Positions 34,990 to 43,726 of a stretch of DNA of 64,000 nucleotides are shown one piece after another. How positions within the stretch are numbered: position 1 is the first letter of the stretch; every line of letters begins with the position of its first letter. The position numbers and the translations under genes were made by a program. Source of the DNA: Salinimicrobium sp050750585 (GTDB lineage Bacteria > Bacteroidota > Bacteroidia > Flavobacteriales > Flavobacteriaceae); contig NZ_JBOJLM010000005.1 in assembly GCF_050750585.1 (NCBI RefSeq), forward strand, positions 186,001 through 250,000, read 5' to 3'. The notes under the pieces are model-generated. The model searched no databases. It was not told the DNA's origin and saw only the letters and a program-made list of their open reading frames with translations.

Positions 34990-35325
34990 ATGGAAATTAC
35001 AGCTACAGTTTTACTTTTTGCAGGAGCGGTTTTAGGTTTTATGGCCTTTACCCACTTAAGCATGAATATGTCGGTGCCTAAAATGATCTGGTTAAGCCAC
35101 GTTGTTCTGGTAGCATTAGGTCTATTAGCTTTAATCATTAATGCTTTTACAACTGACAGTATGGAAAAACATTATAATTTGATGGTGATTTTCGTAATTG
35201 CACTTATTCCCGCACTAACGATGTTTGCAAAAAAGGACATCAACACCAGGAAAGCATTGGCCATTGTTTATGGTCTCACTGGATTTTTTGGTCTTTTCTG
35301 GTTAATTACTTATGTATTACCTTAA
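34990..35325 (+). CDS. Small four-helix membrane protein
   Basis: 111 residues, four predicted transmembrane helices (about 5-22, 32-50, 62-80, 90-108), no known motif; Met-rich helix 1 (FTHLSMNMSVPKM). It sits 11 bp behind the propeller lipoprotein and 9 bp before the DUF4396 protein, so a subunit of the same inner-membrane assembly is likely. No family recognised. Confidence 0.75.
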   Translation: MEITATVLLFAGAVLGFMAFTHLSMNMSVPKMIWLSHVVLVALGLLALIINAFTTDSMEKHYNLMVIFVIALIPALTMFAKKDINTRKALAIVYGLTGFFGLFWLITYVLP

Positions 35326-35334
35326 ATAAAAATT

Positions 35335-36960
35335 ATGAAGTGGACGTATCCAATAGTGGCTTTTATTGTATTCTTTGTTCTTGGTTTTGGTCTTGTAAAC
35401 CTTTTAAAAGAAGACCTTGAAGTAGCCCCTTGGGCTGGATCAACTGCTGAAGAAGGCCGCCTTATATCTCATACAAAAAACGTTACCCGACTGGTGAATG
35501 CAGGACCTGCGGATCTACATTCTTATTTAAAGACTGCCATTCCGTATGAAGAAGCACAAACTACAAATATGGCTCCTTCAGAAGAAAACTGGCAAGAATT
35601 TTTTCTGAATTCCCTGAAAGTCAATCCTGAAGCCAGGCACGTTATCATTTTGTCCGGAGGTGACAAAAAAGCTTTAGCCTGGTCTTTACCTGGACTCTAC
35701 TACGCCTACTTTTATGGTTCTCCGGTGATTTTTTATAACAACGGGGAACTTACAGGTAGGGAAAATGTCACCACTGCAATGCAAGCCTATGTACTGGGAA
35801 CAGAACAGATGATTCCTGACGAAATTTTGAGTGACTTTAAGGATGTAGAAAGAATTTCCGCAAAGTCACCCCAGCAACTGGCCTTGAAACTTGCTGAATA
35901 CAGGGACGAACAGACCGAATTTGGATGGGGTCGTGAAGTGGATCGAGACAATGGATATTTTCATTATGTGCTTACTACACCAGACGATGTGCTTTTAGGT
36001 TTAGCTGCCCTACCCTACGCCAAAAGTAATAACGCCACCTTATTGTATGCAGAAGAGGATGGTGGAATTTCAGGGGAATTAGATCGATATGCATTTGCTC
36101 AACGCGCAGACTGGTTTGTAACTCCTTCAGAAGGTCCTTTCAGGCATTTCTGGGTCGTGAGTAACAGGATAAGCTATGCAGCCCAGGCGCGCCTCGATTT
36201 TGCTTTGGAAAAAGCAGAGTACGCCAGTATGGGACCAATTGCTTTGGGTGATATGGAAGCCTTAATGTCCATTTTCCTGATTTGGGGAATTGCTTCTGCC
36301 CTGTTCGTGTGGATCCATTCCCTTTATTTCCTGCCTATGGTAAAGATGCCCATAAAAATCGGCTGGACGCTGGCTTCGCTTTTGCTGCCGGTACTGGGAC
36401 CTGTGCTGTATATAAATTCCTATAGAAGGCCTGCAAAAGAAGTTGATGATGGTGACTGGAGATGGATACGCTCCCATAACCAGCAAAGTGCTACCGCTAC
36501 TATTATGGGCTTTGGATATGGTGCTCCTTTAATGATAGTGGTTGGTTTCATTTTAGTCTGGTTCGGATTTCCCATTTTCTTTGGGGAAGGAATGGAAGGG
36601 CCTTTCTTTTGGCTGGGGGCGGGTATGCCTGTTATGATGATTGCCATGTATATTTTGGCAGTGCTCATTGCCTGGGCAATGGTCCAATACCCTATGAAAA
36701 AATCAATGATGCCGGGAATGTCTGATAAAAAGATTTCTAAAATGGCATTTATCACCACAGCACTAAGTATGCTGGCAGTAAGCCTTGGAATGATGTCGGT
36801 TTCCTGGTATATGCTTATGGACAAAATACCTATGATGCCAAAGGAAGACGATATTTTATGGTTTGCGAGTATGTGGCTGGCCTCTTTTATAGGTTTTTTG
36901 GTCGCCTGGCCTTTAAACTGGATTTTCATCCGTAAACATTTAAAACCCGGAAACGTATGA
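35335..36960 (+). CDS. Membrane protein: cell-wall-binding-repeat-like periplasmic domain fused to DUF4396
   Basis: 541 residues. One N-terminal helix (5-25), a periplasmic region (26-305) with the pattern HVIILSGGDKKALAWSLPGL, PVIFYNN, YVLGTEQMIPDEIL and VERISAKSPQQLALKLAEY, which matches cell-wall-binding repeat 2 (CWB2) in order and spacing; then six helices, the last two (DDILWFASMWLASFIGF, AWPLNWIFIRK) matching DUF4396. Met-rich segments (MKKSMMPGMSDKK) occur in cytoplasmic loops. The ATGA overlap with the next gene indicates coupling. CWB2 is best known from Gram-positive surface proteins; its use here is unusual. Confidence 0.7.
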   Translation: MKWTYPIVAFIVFFVLGFGLVNLLKEDLEVAPWAGSTAEEGRLISHTKNVTRLVNAGPADLHSYLKTAIPYEEAQTTNMAPSEENWQEFFLNSLKVNPEARHVIILSGGDKKALAWSLPGLYYAYFYGSPVIFYNNGELTGRENVTTAMQAYVLGTEQMIPDEILSDFKDVERISAKSPQQLALKLAEYRDEQTEFGWGREVDRDNGYFHYVLTTPDDVLLGLAALPYAKSNNATLLYAEEDGGISGELDRYAFAQRADWFVTPSEGPFRHFWVVSNRISYAAQARLDFALEKAEYASMGPIALGDMEALMSIFLIWGIASALFVWIHSLYFLPMVKMPIKIGWTLASLLLPVLGPVLYINSYRRPAKEVDDGDWRWIRSHNQQSATATIMGFGYGAPLMIVVGFILVWFGFPIFFGEGMEGPFFWLGAGMPVMMIAMYILAVLIAWAMVQYPMKKSMMPGMSDKKISKMAFITTALSMLAVSLGMMSVSWYMLMDKIPMMPKEDDILWFASMWLASFIGFLVAWPLNWIFIRKHLKPGNV

Positions 36961-38198
36961 TTAGATATTTTTATACTATAGCATTAGGTTTACTTCTTAC
37001 CGCTTGTGGCAAAACTGAAGGAGGGCCAGGAGGAGGAAGTCATCCCCTTCAACAGGAGGCTTTGGCTACAGCTTATACTGTGAGGCTGCCTGGAAGAAAC
37101 CCTGAAGAACAGGCAATCCTCTTAACCCAGACAGTTTATCCCGCCACAAGGGAGGACAACGCAGTTGGCGCTATCATTCTTGTTCCACAGGATGAGAAGA
37201 TTGCTTTTACTGCTATGAATCGCATCACACATATGCCGGTAAACGCACCTTTACTTTACCTGACAAGAGACAACAAGATTTCGGAACAAACCCTTCGGGA
37301 AATGAAAAGGCTTCGACCAGATGGGGTGCTACAGGATAAACGCACTGATGTTTATGCAGTAAATGTTCCGAAGGACCAGGTAAACAAAATTCGAGAGGTG
37401 TTGGGATATCGTGTTCGAACATTTTACGAAGAAGATCCGGTAAAGTTAGCCTCAGTGCTGGATATGTGGCAAGCGGCTATGAAAGCAGATCATCCCGATG
37501 AAGTCATCATCTCGGCAGTAGATCATCCCGATGGCGTAAAACACGGTATAGGTCCTATGGGGTGGAATGCCCATATGGGCAAAGGATTCGCCTGGGTTTA
37601 TCAGGATTCCATTCCCCAGGCGACCCGGGATATTCTCAAAAGGAGATATGGAGATCATGGCTCATTTATGTACCTCACCGGTGGGCCAGATGTAATCTCA
37701 AATAAAGTTGCACAGGAACTAGGACAGTATGGGCTGGTCCGAAGAATTGATGGACCAAACGTTTTCGCTACTAACACAGTTAACGCTGGATATAAAGATT
37801 TTGGCAGAAACTGGGGATGGTGGTGGGACTGGGAACCCAGATCTTTTGGCTGGGGAATTGCACAGGCAGGCCACAACTATATAATTGGAAATCCGGACGA
37901 TATGTTATCAATGATCCCGGCAGCAGTTTTGGGCCATATGGGAAAACACGGCCCTATTTTACTGGTCAAACCAGATAGTGTTCCTAAGGCCACTGCAGAT
38001 TACCTAAAAATGGTTAAACCATTTAAAACAGGCCCCCAGGAAACCATCTTAAACTTCGCCTGGATCATTGGGGATACCACCTCTGTGAGCCTGGCGACCC
38101 AGCAAAATTTGGATCGATTGTTATCACCTTTTGACATTCCGGCCGATACTTCGGCTTATTTAACGGAGGCGCCAACATTACAGGAAAAAAAAGATTAA
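36957..38198 (+). CDS. CWB2-like lipoprotein
   Basis: 413 residues. Lipobox LLTAC at Cys17, followed by a Gly-rich linker. The mature protein has three CWB2-type units, seen as APLLYLTRDNKISEQTL, FMYLTGGPDVISNKVAQEL and GPILLVKPDSVPKATADYL followed by AWIIGDTTSVS. A striking Trp cluster (GWWWDWEPRSFGWG, about 281-294) separates units 2 and 3. It overlaps the preceding gene by 4 bp, and both share the CWB2-like fold, so the two probably interact. Function unknown; an enzyme role is not supported. Confidence 0.75.
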   Translation: MIRYFYTIALGLLLTACGKTEGGPGGGSHPLQQEALATAYTVRLPGRNPEEQAILLTQTVYPATREDNAVGAIILVPQDEKIAFTAMNRITHMPVNAPLLYLTRDNKISEQTLREMKRLRPDGVLQDKRTDVYAVNVPKDQVNKIREVLGYRVRTFYEEDPVKLASVLDMWQAAMKADHPDEVIISAVDHPDGVKHGIGPMGWNAHMGKGFAWVYQDSIPQATRDILKRRYGDHGSFMYLTGGPDVISNKVAQELGQYGLVRRIDGPNVFATNTVNAGYKDFGRNWGWWWDWEPRSFGWGIAQAGHNYIIGNPDDMLSMIPAAVLGHMGKHGPILLVKPDSVPKATADYLKMVKPFKTGPQETILNFAWIIGDTTSVSLATQQNLDRLLSPFDIPADTSAYLTEAPTLQEKKD

Positions 38199-38199
38199 A

Positions 38200-38553
38200 A
38201 TGGAAAAACAAAACGAGAAGCAGAAAATGAAAAAACCAGAACCTGATCTAATGGTGGAGAGGACAAACAGAGATCCACATGGACAGCTCTTTTATCATCC
38301 ATCGATGCTCTCCATGGCGATTACAGGCGCTATTATAGGTGGTATTTTACTTGGATTCATTGCCTGGATGGTGGCCGATGGTGCATGGTCTGTGGTAGGT
38401 TTAGGGCAAATGTCGGCAGGAAATCGAGGACCGGGAGCTTTTTTCGGCTTTGTAGTAGGAAGCGGGATTGGAGGTCTGTTTGGTGGTCTTTTGGGCATCC
38501 ATTCTACTCTTCGGGAAAATAGAAGAGTATCAGAAGAAAAAAGTAGAAAGTAA
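38200..38553 (+). CDS. Two-helix membrane protein, glycine-rich
   Basis: 117 residues: a charged cytoplasmic N-terminus (about 35 residues), two helices rich in Gly (MAITGAIIGGILLGFIAWMV and GFVVGSGIGGLFGGLLGI) with GxxxG-like packing motifs, and a basic tail. It starts 1 bp after the CWB2 lipoprotein gene ends. No known family. Confidence 0.7.
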   Translation: MEKQNEKQKMKKPEPDLMVERTNRDPHGQLFYHPSMLSMAITGAIIGGILLGFIAWMVADGAWSVVGLGQMSAGNRGPGAFFGFVVGSGIGGLFGGLLGIHSTLRENRRVSEEKSRK

Positions 38554-38618
38554 TCCTATCTACACAAAGATAACTGAAGCAGGAAAATTTTAAATTAATA
38601 AAATAAAATCACAGAGTC

Positions 38619-38720
38619 ATGGAAACAGAAAGAGAACAAAAAAGAAAGAACATGTGGTACTGGATCATAGGAACAATAATAGTCATTGCACTGATCTGGT
38701 GGTGGGCAGAAGCCGCCTAA
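38619..38720 (+). CDS. Micro-protein, 33 residues, single membrane helix (copy 1)
   Basis: Codes METEREQKRK followed by NMWYWIIGTIIVIALIWWWAEAA: a charged head, one transmembrane helix ending in a Trp cluster, and an Ala-Glu-Ala tail. A second version follows 54 bp later with only four amino-acid differences or insertions, so both are under selection to keep the frame. The TAA stop is followed by a spacer of similar but diverged sequence. Role unknown; such peptides often act as small subunits of membrane complexes. Confidence 0.75.
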   Translation: METEREQKRKNMWYWIIGTIIVIALIWWWAEAA

Positions 38721-38774
38721 AAAGTACGGGAATTCTTATTCATTGAAATTTTAATCAATTAAACTTTCTAAACT

Positions 38775-38879
38775 ATGGAAACAGAGAGAGAACGGAAAAG
38801 AAAGAATATGTGGTACTGGATCATAGGAACGATAATAGTCATTGTACTGATATGGTGGTGGTGGGCAGAAGCTGCCTAA
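38775..38879 (+). CDS. Micro-protein, 34 residues, single membrane helix (copy 2)
   Basis: Tandem paralogue of the preceding peptide: METERERKRK then NMWYWIIGTIIVIVLIWWWW and AEAA. Differences from copy 1 are Q to R, A to V and one extra Trp. Many codons differ only at synonymous positions (AAC/AAT, GCC/GCT, ACA/ACG), showing purifying selection on the protein. It lies between the CWB2 cassette and the second propeller lipoprotein. Confidence 0.75.
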   Translation: METERERKRKNMWYWIIGTIIVIVLIWWWWAEAA

Positions 38880-39046
38880 AAAGCAATACAATTTTATACT
38901 TCAGTGGCTGCAGGCCTGGAAAAAGATATTTTTTTAGATTATGATGATCATAGTTATAAGCCGGCCGGCAGTCATTTTATAGTTTAACATGATCCCCTCT
39001 ACAACAAATTTAAGAAACTGCCCCCACTACAGTAAAAATTAAAAAG

Positions 39047-40498
39047 ATGAAGGAAAAATTTAGAATTATAATTTTCTTCGCTATTCTGGTGGGATTCCAA
39101 AGTTGCTATCGTATAATGCCTTCCAAAGGCGGCGGCCAGCTAAATGATGTTCCCGAAAAGCGAAATATAGAGCCCACTGATGTGCTTTTACCTGATGGGT
39201 ATAAAATAGAAGTCGTCACAGAAGGATTAACTTTTCCCACCGCCGTTACCTTTGATGAGGAAGGAAATACTTATGTTATAGAAGCAGGTTACTCCTATGG
39301 AGAAGTTTTTTTAGCTCCAAAATTGCTCAAAATACAGCCTAACGGTTCCACAACTACTCTATACATGGGTCAAAAAAATGGACCCTGGAATGGTATTACC
39401 TATAGCAAGGGTTACTTTTATATAGCTGAAGGAGGGCAGGTCGAGGGAGGAAAAATACTCAAAGTTAGTAAAAAAGGTACTTCACAGGTATTGGTAGAGG
39501 GCTTACCAAGTCTTGGGGACCACCATACAAATGGCCCGGTCATAAAAGATGGGTATCTGTATTTTGGACAAGGCACAGCAACCAATTCCGGAATAGTGGG
39601 TAATGATAATGCCTCTTTTGGCTGGCTCCACCGCTTTCCAGATTTTCACGACATTCCGTGTAAGGATATTACTATAAACGTAATAAACAGTGAGACAAAA
39701 AATGTCCTGAGCGAAAATTCCGATGATAAAGCAATTACAGGCCCCTTCCTTCCTTATAATCAAAAAGCCCAACGAAATCAGGTGATAAAGGGAGCAATTC
39801 CTTGTACGGGTGCTGTAATGCGGGTGCCAATCAATGGTGGCGATCTTGAGGTGGTAGCCTGGGGGTTCAGAAATCCTTACGGCCTCGCATTAGCCCCAGA
39901 TGGACAGATCTACGTTACCAATAACTCTTATGATGTTCGGGGCAGCCGGCCCGTTTGGGGAACAGGAGATTTGCTTTTTAAACTAGAGCAGGATGCCTGG
40001 TATGGATGGCCAGACTACAATGGAAGTATGTCCATAACCCACCTGGAGGTGCCTGGAGAAGAAGACCCAAAAAAAATACTGGTGAATGATCCCGGTACGC
40101 CGCCACAGCCCGTGGCAAGTTTGGGGGTTCACTCCTCCTCCAACGGAATAAGTTTTTCCACAAATGAAGACTTTGGCTTTGAAGGCCAGGCTTTTATAGC
40201 CCAGTTTGGCGATATGGCACCCGGAGTAGGAAAGGTGTTGTCGCCCGTAGGATATCGGGTTGTACGTGTAGATGTAGCATCGGGAATAGTTGAGGATTTC
40301 GCCACTAATAAAGCGAAAAAGAATGGACCTGCCTCCTGGTTGGAAAAAGGAGGTTTGGAAAGACCGGTGTCAGTGCAGTTCAGTCCCGATGGTACTGCAT
40401 TGTATGTGACAGATTTTGGAATCCTTGCAACGAGCAAGGAAGGTGCTAACCCTGTTAACAATTCTGGTGTGGTATGGAAAATTACAAGACAAGATTAA
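39047..40498 (+). CDS. Beta-propeller lipoprotein, sorbosone/glucose-dehydrogenase-like (B)
   Basis: 483 residues; lipobox GFQSC at Cys20. The propeller blades show VTFDEEGNTYVIEAGYSYGE, GITYSKGYFYIAEGG, VVAWGFRNPYGLALAPDGQIYV and VQFSPDGTALYVTDFGIL. It is the same family as the lipoprotein at 33380 but clearly diverged. The 3' end overlaps a c-type cytochrome gene by 25 bp, so electrons from a quinoprotein-like oxidation could pass to that cytochrome. The cofactor is not proven by the sequence. Confidence 0.8.
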   Translation: MKEKFRIIIFFAILVGFQSCYRIMPSKGGGQLNDVPEKRNIEPTDVLLPDGYKIEVVTEGLTFPTAVTFDEEGNTYVIEAGYSYGEVFLAPKLLKIQPNGSTTTLYMGQKNGPWNGITYSKGYFYIAEGGQVEGGKILKVSKKGTSQVLVEGLPSLGDHHTNGPVIKDGYLYFGQGTATNSGIVGNDNASFGWLHRFPDFHDIPCKDITINVINSETKNVLSENSDDKAITGPFLPYNQKAQRNQVIKGAIPCTGAVMRVPINGGDLEVVAWGFRNPYGLALAPDGQIYVTNNSYDVRGSRPVWGTGDLLFKLEQDAWYGWPDYNGSMSITHLEVPGEEDPKKILVNDPGTPPQPVASLGVHSSSNGISFSTNEDFGFEGQAFIAQFGDMAPGVGKVLSPVGYRVVRVDVASGIVEDFATNKAKKNGPASWLEKGGLERPVSVQFSPDGTALYVTDFGILATSKEGANPVNNSGVVWKITRQD

Positions 40499-40851
40499 AA
40501 GGAAGAAATTACAGGTTTATAGCTATAGCGCTTCTATCAGGCATTGCCATTATTAGCTGCTCTGCCCCAAAGACAAAACCTTATGCTGAAGTGGTCACGC
40601 TGCCAACAGAGCAGCTTCAAAATGGGAGGATACTATTCAACAATTACTGTGCCTCCTGTCATCCTGGAGCAATGTCGGGTGTGGGGCTGGCTATTATAAA
40701 TAAACCTTTGCCAAAGGCTCTTATTAAATTTCAGATAAGAAACGGAATTGGTGTTATGCCCGCATTTAATGAAAAACAACTCTCAGATGAACAGGTAGAA
40801 AATATCGCAGAATACCTGCGCTACTTGCGTATAAACAGGAACAAAGACTAA
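40474..40851 (+). CDS. c-type cytochrome lipoprotein
   Basis: 125 residues. N-terminal signal with lipobox AIISC (Cys29), one haem-binding motif CASCH (59-63) and a likely axial Met in GVMPAF (about 95), so a class I monohaem cytochrome c in the periplasm anchored by lipid. The first 24 bp overlap the propeller gene, indicating coupled translation; it is the natural electron acceptor of a dehydrogenase partner. Confidence 0.9.
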   Translation: MENYKTRLKGRNYRFIAIALLSGIAIISCSAPKTKPYAEVVTLPTEQLQNGRILFNNYCASCHPGAMSGVGLAIINKPLPKALIKFQIRNGIGVMPAFNEKQLSDEQVENIAEYLRYLRINRNKD

Positions 40852-40890
40852 ATTCTGAGAAGTGAAATTACCAACACTGCATTTTTTCTT

Positions 40891-41148
40891 TTGTTTTTGT
40901 TCTCTGCCAACCTGCAGTTAAATGATCCGGACCCTCTGTTATGGTTTTTCATCCATTTATCTGGTGCAATATTATGCGCTTTTCCGTTTTTTAAAATAAG
41001 CTTTGCTGCCTTGTATTGGGTGGCCATGATTTTCTATACAGGTTATGCTGTTTACCTGTTATTCATTTCAGATGGGGTCCTTACCTGGTACAGTGAATAT
41101 GGTACCGGGAACCTTGCCCAAACTATGAAGGCAGAAAAACAGTACTAG
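40891..41148 (+). CDS. TMEM220-like small membrane protein
   Basis: 85 residues from the first usable start (TTG 40891), ending LTWYSEYGTGNLAQTMKAEKQY. The signature LQLNDPDPLLWFFIH plus three helices match the TMEM220 family, present a second time at 43243. The frame stays open back to 40852 and reads RSEITNTAFFLLFLFSANLQ, which looks like the real first helix, but no ATG, GTG or TTG stands in front of it; start at CTG (40855) or a lost start codon are possible. Confidence 0.7.
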   Translation: MFLFSANLQLNDPDPLLWFFIHLSGAILCAFPFFKISFAALYWVAMIFYTGYAVYLLFISDGVLTWYSEYGTGNLAQTMKAEKQY

Positions 41149-41220
41149 TAATAATAAAGTAGTTGAAGTAAAAGTAAATGCTCGCTACTAAAGAAAAACG
41201 ATAAAAATTAATTGATAGAT

Positions 41221-41532
41221 ATGAGAAAGAATGAAAAAGAAGTATTGGACGGGTACGTAGTGGATATTATTTGTCTTCGGCGTATTTCACCCTCGCAATA
41301 TACTAATCAAGCAAGTGAGCATTCTACCGCCTGCGCTTTGATGGACCATTGCGTAGAAAGCGGTTATGGATTGATAGGGGAGAATAACGAGCTAAAACTG
41401 CTTGATCCCAAAGCTACCCCTCGCATTGTTGCCCTCTTAAAACAAACCGACAAAGACAAAGGTGTACGCCTTCGAGTGGAGCGGGAACAAAATGACCAAG
41501 AAATGACGACCACAAAGGTCTCGTTTGCTTAA
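41221..41532 (+). CDS. Small soluble protein with conserved Cys, unknown family
   Basis: 103 residues from the ATG at 41221 (TTG at 41212 in frame). Pattern GYVVDIICLRR, EHSTACALMDHCVESGYGLI, LLDPKATPRIVALLKQTDK and VRLRVEREQ: the GxVVDxxC...HxxxCALM...C layout occurs in small exported domains of unnamed families I have seen, but here there is no signal peptide. The Cys and His could bind a metal. It overlaps the frame of the next gene's upstream alternative start. Confidence 0.6.
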   Translation: MRKNEKEVLDGYVVDIICLRRISPSQYTNQASEHSTACALMDHCVESGYGLIGENNELKLLDPKATPRIVALLKQTDKDKGVRLRVEREQNDQEMTTTKVSFA

Positions 41533-41551
41533 CCCGAAACAGTTAATCTAT

Positions 41552-42361
41552 ATGAAAGAAAAAAAGCCTAATCTGACAGAGTACAGGGAAGCAGAGGAGC
41601 GTAAACCTCCTTCCGCCAAAGTCATACATGATGCTATTTTTAAAGAAGCAATCTCAGAACTTTCCCGTTCATCCTCGGCATTATTCTGGTCAGGACTTGC
41701 AGCCGGATTATCTATGGGATTTTCTATGATTTCAGAAGGCTTGTTAAAGGCATATTTACCTGATGCCGATTGGAGCTTCCTGGTTTCTAACCTCGGCTAT
41801 AGCGTAGGCTTTGTTATTGTGATTATGGGAAGGCAGCAGTTGTTCACAGAAAATACGCTAACACCAATATTACCTCTTCTGGAAAAAAAAAGCTATAGGA
41901 CGCTTTTAAACGTCCTACGCCTATGGGGAATTGTTCTTGTTGCTAATTTAGTAGGAGCTGCTATTGTAGCTTACGTGGCTGCCCGTACAGAGGTTTTTGA
42001 CCCGCACGTACAAAAGGCCTTTGCAGAAATTGGAAGTACTGCAATGGACCCTGGGTTTGAAACGACCTTGCTACGGGGTATATTTGCCGGATGGCTCATC
42101 GCATTGATTGTTTGGCTTATACCATACGAGAAAACTACAGGTTTTTGGGTAATAGTAATTTTGTCATATATTATTGGAATCGGACATTTTAGTCATGTAA
42201 TAGCAGGCTCTGTGGAAACTTTTACTCTGGCTTTTATGAACAAGGTAGGATGGTGGTCCGTCCTCGGCAACTATACACTACCTGCCCTTATCGGAAACAT
42301 TATAGGGGGCGTAATGATTGTGGCAGGAATTAATCACGCTCAGGTAAAATCAGATAATTAA
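41552..42361 (+). CDS. Formate/nitrite transporter family channel
   Basis: 269 residues from the ATG at 41552. FNT-family layout (FocA/NirC/YfdC-like): cytoplasmic N-terminal tail, six helices, GLAAGLSMGFSMISEG (first pore helix), FGxxxFTEN-type motif seen as RQQLFTENTL, and NLVGAAIVAY. The YfdC-like subgroup has a longer N-terminal tail as here. Substrate (formate, nitrite, hydrosulfide or other small anion) unresolved. Frame and spacing suggest it follows the preceding small gene in the same transcript. Confidence 0.85.
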   Translation: MKEKKPNLTEYREAEERKPPSAKVIHDAIFKEAISELSRSSSALFWSGLAAGLSMGFSMISEGLLKAYLPDADWSFLVSNLGYSVGFVIVIMGRQQLFTENTLTPILPLLEKKSYRTLLNVLRLWGIVLVANLVGAAIVAYVAARTEVFDPHVQKAFAEIGSTAMDPGFETTLLRGIFAGWLIALIVWLIPYEKTTGFWVIVILSYIIGIGHFSHVIAGSVETFTLAFMNKVGWWSVLGNYTLPALIGNIIGGVMIVAGINHAQVKSDN

Positions 42362-42568
42362 AAAAAACTCCTGGCAAACTAAAAGGCTACAGTTCTTTAA
42401 AGTTAATGGTAAAGAAGTCATTCTAAAAAATCACTCCCAAAGACAAAAATTACATTTAACACAATTTTTATGTAATTAAATTTTCAAGCTATTTAATTTG
42501 TAAAAGCGTTTAATACTCAATCAAATTAAGCTTAAATCAGAAATAACTTCTAACCAAATAATCTAAAA

Positions 42569-43132
42569 ATGGAAAATAATCAAAACAACAAAAAGCCTTA
42601 CATAAAGTTTTTTTTAATGATAGCAACTTCAATGATTGCCATGTTCTTTCTGATGTATGCTCATTCTTACCAAATTATAGATCATTTTTGGTATAGTGAA
42701 ACCAGATTGTTTATGACAATGATCATGGGAGGGGCAATGATCATTATTATGTTATTGTATATGCTCAACATGTACAAAAACAAAAAAGCTAATATGCTCA
42801 CTCTTGCTTTCGGAGTTATACTAATAGGTGGTTCGATATGGCTGGTACGAAGCCAGGTAACTGTTTCAGATACAGATTACATGGAAGGCATGATACCTCA
42901 CCATTCAATCGCAATTTTAACCAGCGAACGTTCTCAAATAGAAGATGTTAGGGTAAGAGAGCTTGCAGATAAAATCATTAAGGCGCAGCGTAGGGAGATC
43001 ATGGAAATGCAATGGCTAATAAATGACATAAGAGAAAACGGCATAGTAGAAACAGAGGAAGAAAAAAAGGAACGTCCGGTTCCAGATTTTGAAGGTACGG
43101 TCGAGAAAGAGACCATAGATCTATATGAATAA
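42569..43132 (+). CDS. DUF305 membrane protein
   Basis: 187 residues. Three N-terminal helices (about 12-30, 45-65, 72-90) are followed by a DUF305 ferritin-like helical domain with YMEGMIPHHSIAI, a His-Met-rich motif, and REIMEMQWLINDIREN. DUF305 proteins are often found in copper and metal gene regions. Own spacer of 207 bp upstream with AT-rich DNA, so a separate transcript is possible. Confidence 0.85.
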   Translation: MENNQNNKKPYIKFFLMIATSMIAMFFLMYAHSYQIIDHFWYSETRLFMTMIMGGAMIIIMLLYMLNMYKNKKANMLTLAFGVILIGGSIWLVRSQVTVSDTDYMEGMIPHHSIAILTSERSQIEDVRVRELADKIIKAQRREIMEMQWLINDIRENGIVETEEEKKERPVPDFEGTVEKETIDLYE

Positions 43133-43242
43133 CTAAATTCTTGCTAAATCGGCTAATCTTCTTAAATCACGTTTATAACTTTAAATGAGAACCTCCAGCA
43201 CCTTGTGGGGCGAAGCTGACTAATGTTCAAAACCAACTTTTC

Positions 43243-43635
43243 GTGAAAATAGCCAATGGATTTTTTGCAGTAATTTTTCTTGTTTCTGCCGCTATACAAC
43301 ACAACGACCCGGATCCACTTTTATGGATGTCAATATATGGCTACGGTGCACTGATCTGTACCCTGGCGATTTTCCGGAAGGATAGTAGGATTTTACATTA
43401 TGCAGGCCTGGCCGTTTTCGTTTCTTACGCTGTGTATTTGTTTTTTATTCATAACGGCGTCTACACCTGGTTCAGCTTGCATTCTGCAGAAAATATCACC
43501 GGATCAATGTCAGATGAAAAACCATGGATTGAAGCCACCCGGGAATTTTTCGGGCTTCTTATTCTCAGTTTTGCCCTTTTATTAAACCTGATCTTTCGAA
43601 AACAGAGAAAAGGCTCTACCTCTTCCTATAGCTGA
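43243..43635 (+). CDS. TMEM220 family membrane protein
   Basis: 130 residues, GTG start (VKIANGFFAVIFL as MKIANGFF...), four helices, signature IQHNDPDPLLWMSIYGYGAL and YLFFIHNGVYTWF. It is the full-length version of the truncated-looking paralogue at 40891 and directly precedes the ebo cluster, with 91 bp to eboA. Function of the family unknown. Confidence 0.85.
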   Translation: MKIANGFFAVIFLVSAAIQHNDPDPLLWMSIYGYGALICTLAIFRKDSRILHYAGLAVFVSYAVYLFFIHNGVYTWFSLHSAENITGSMSDEKPWIEATREFFGLLILSFALLLNLIFRKQRKGSTSSYS

Positions 43636-43726
43636 AATTAAGATAAATACAACAGAGGATGAAGATTAGATTTCTTATATTAAAAAGGCATTGGCACATC
43701 GAACTGCAACCAAAAATTTAATCACA

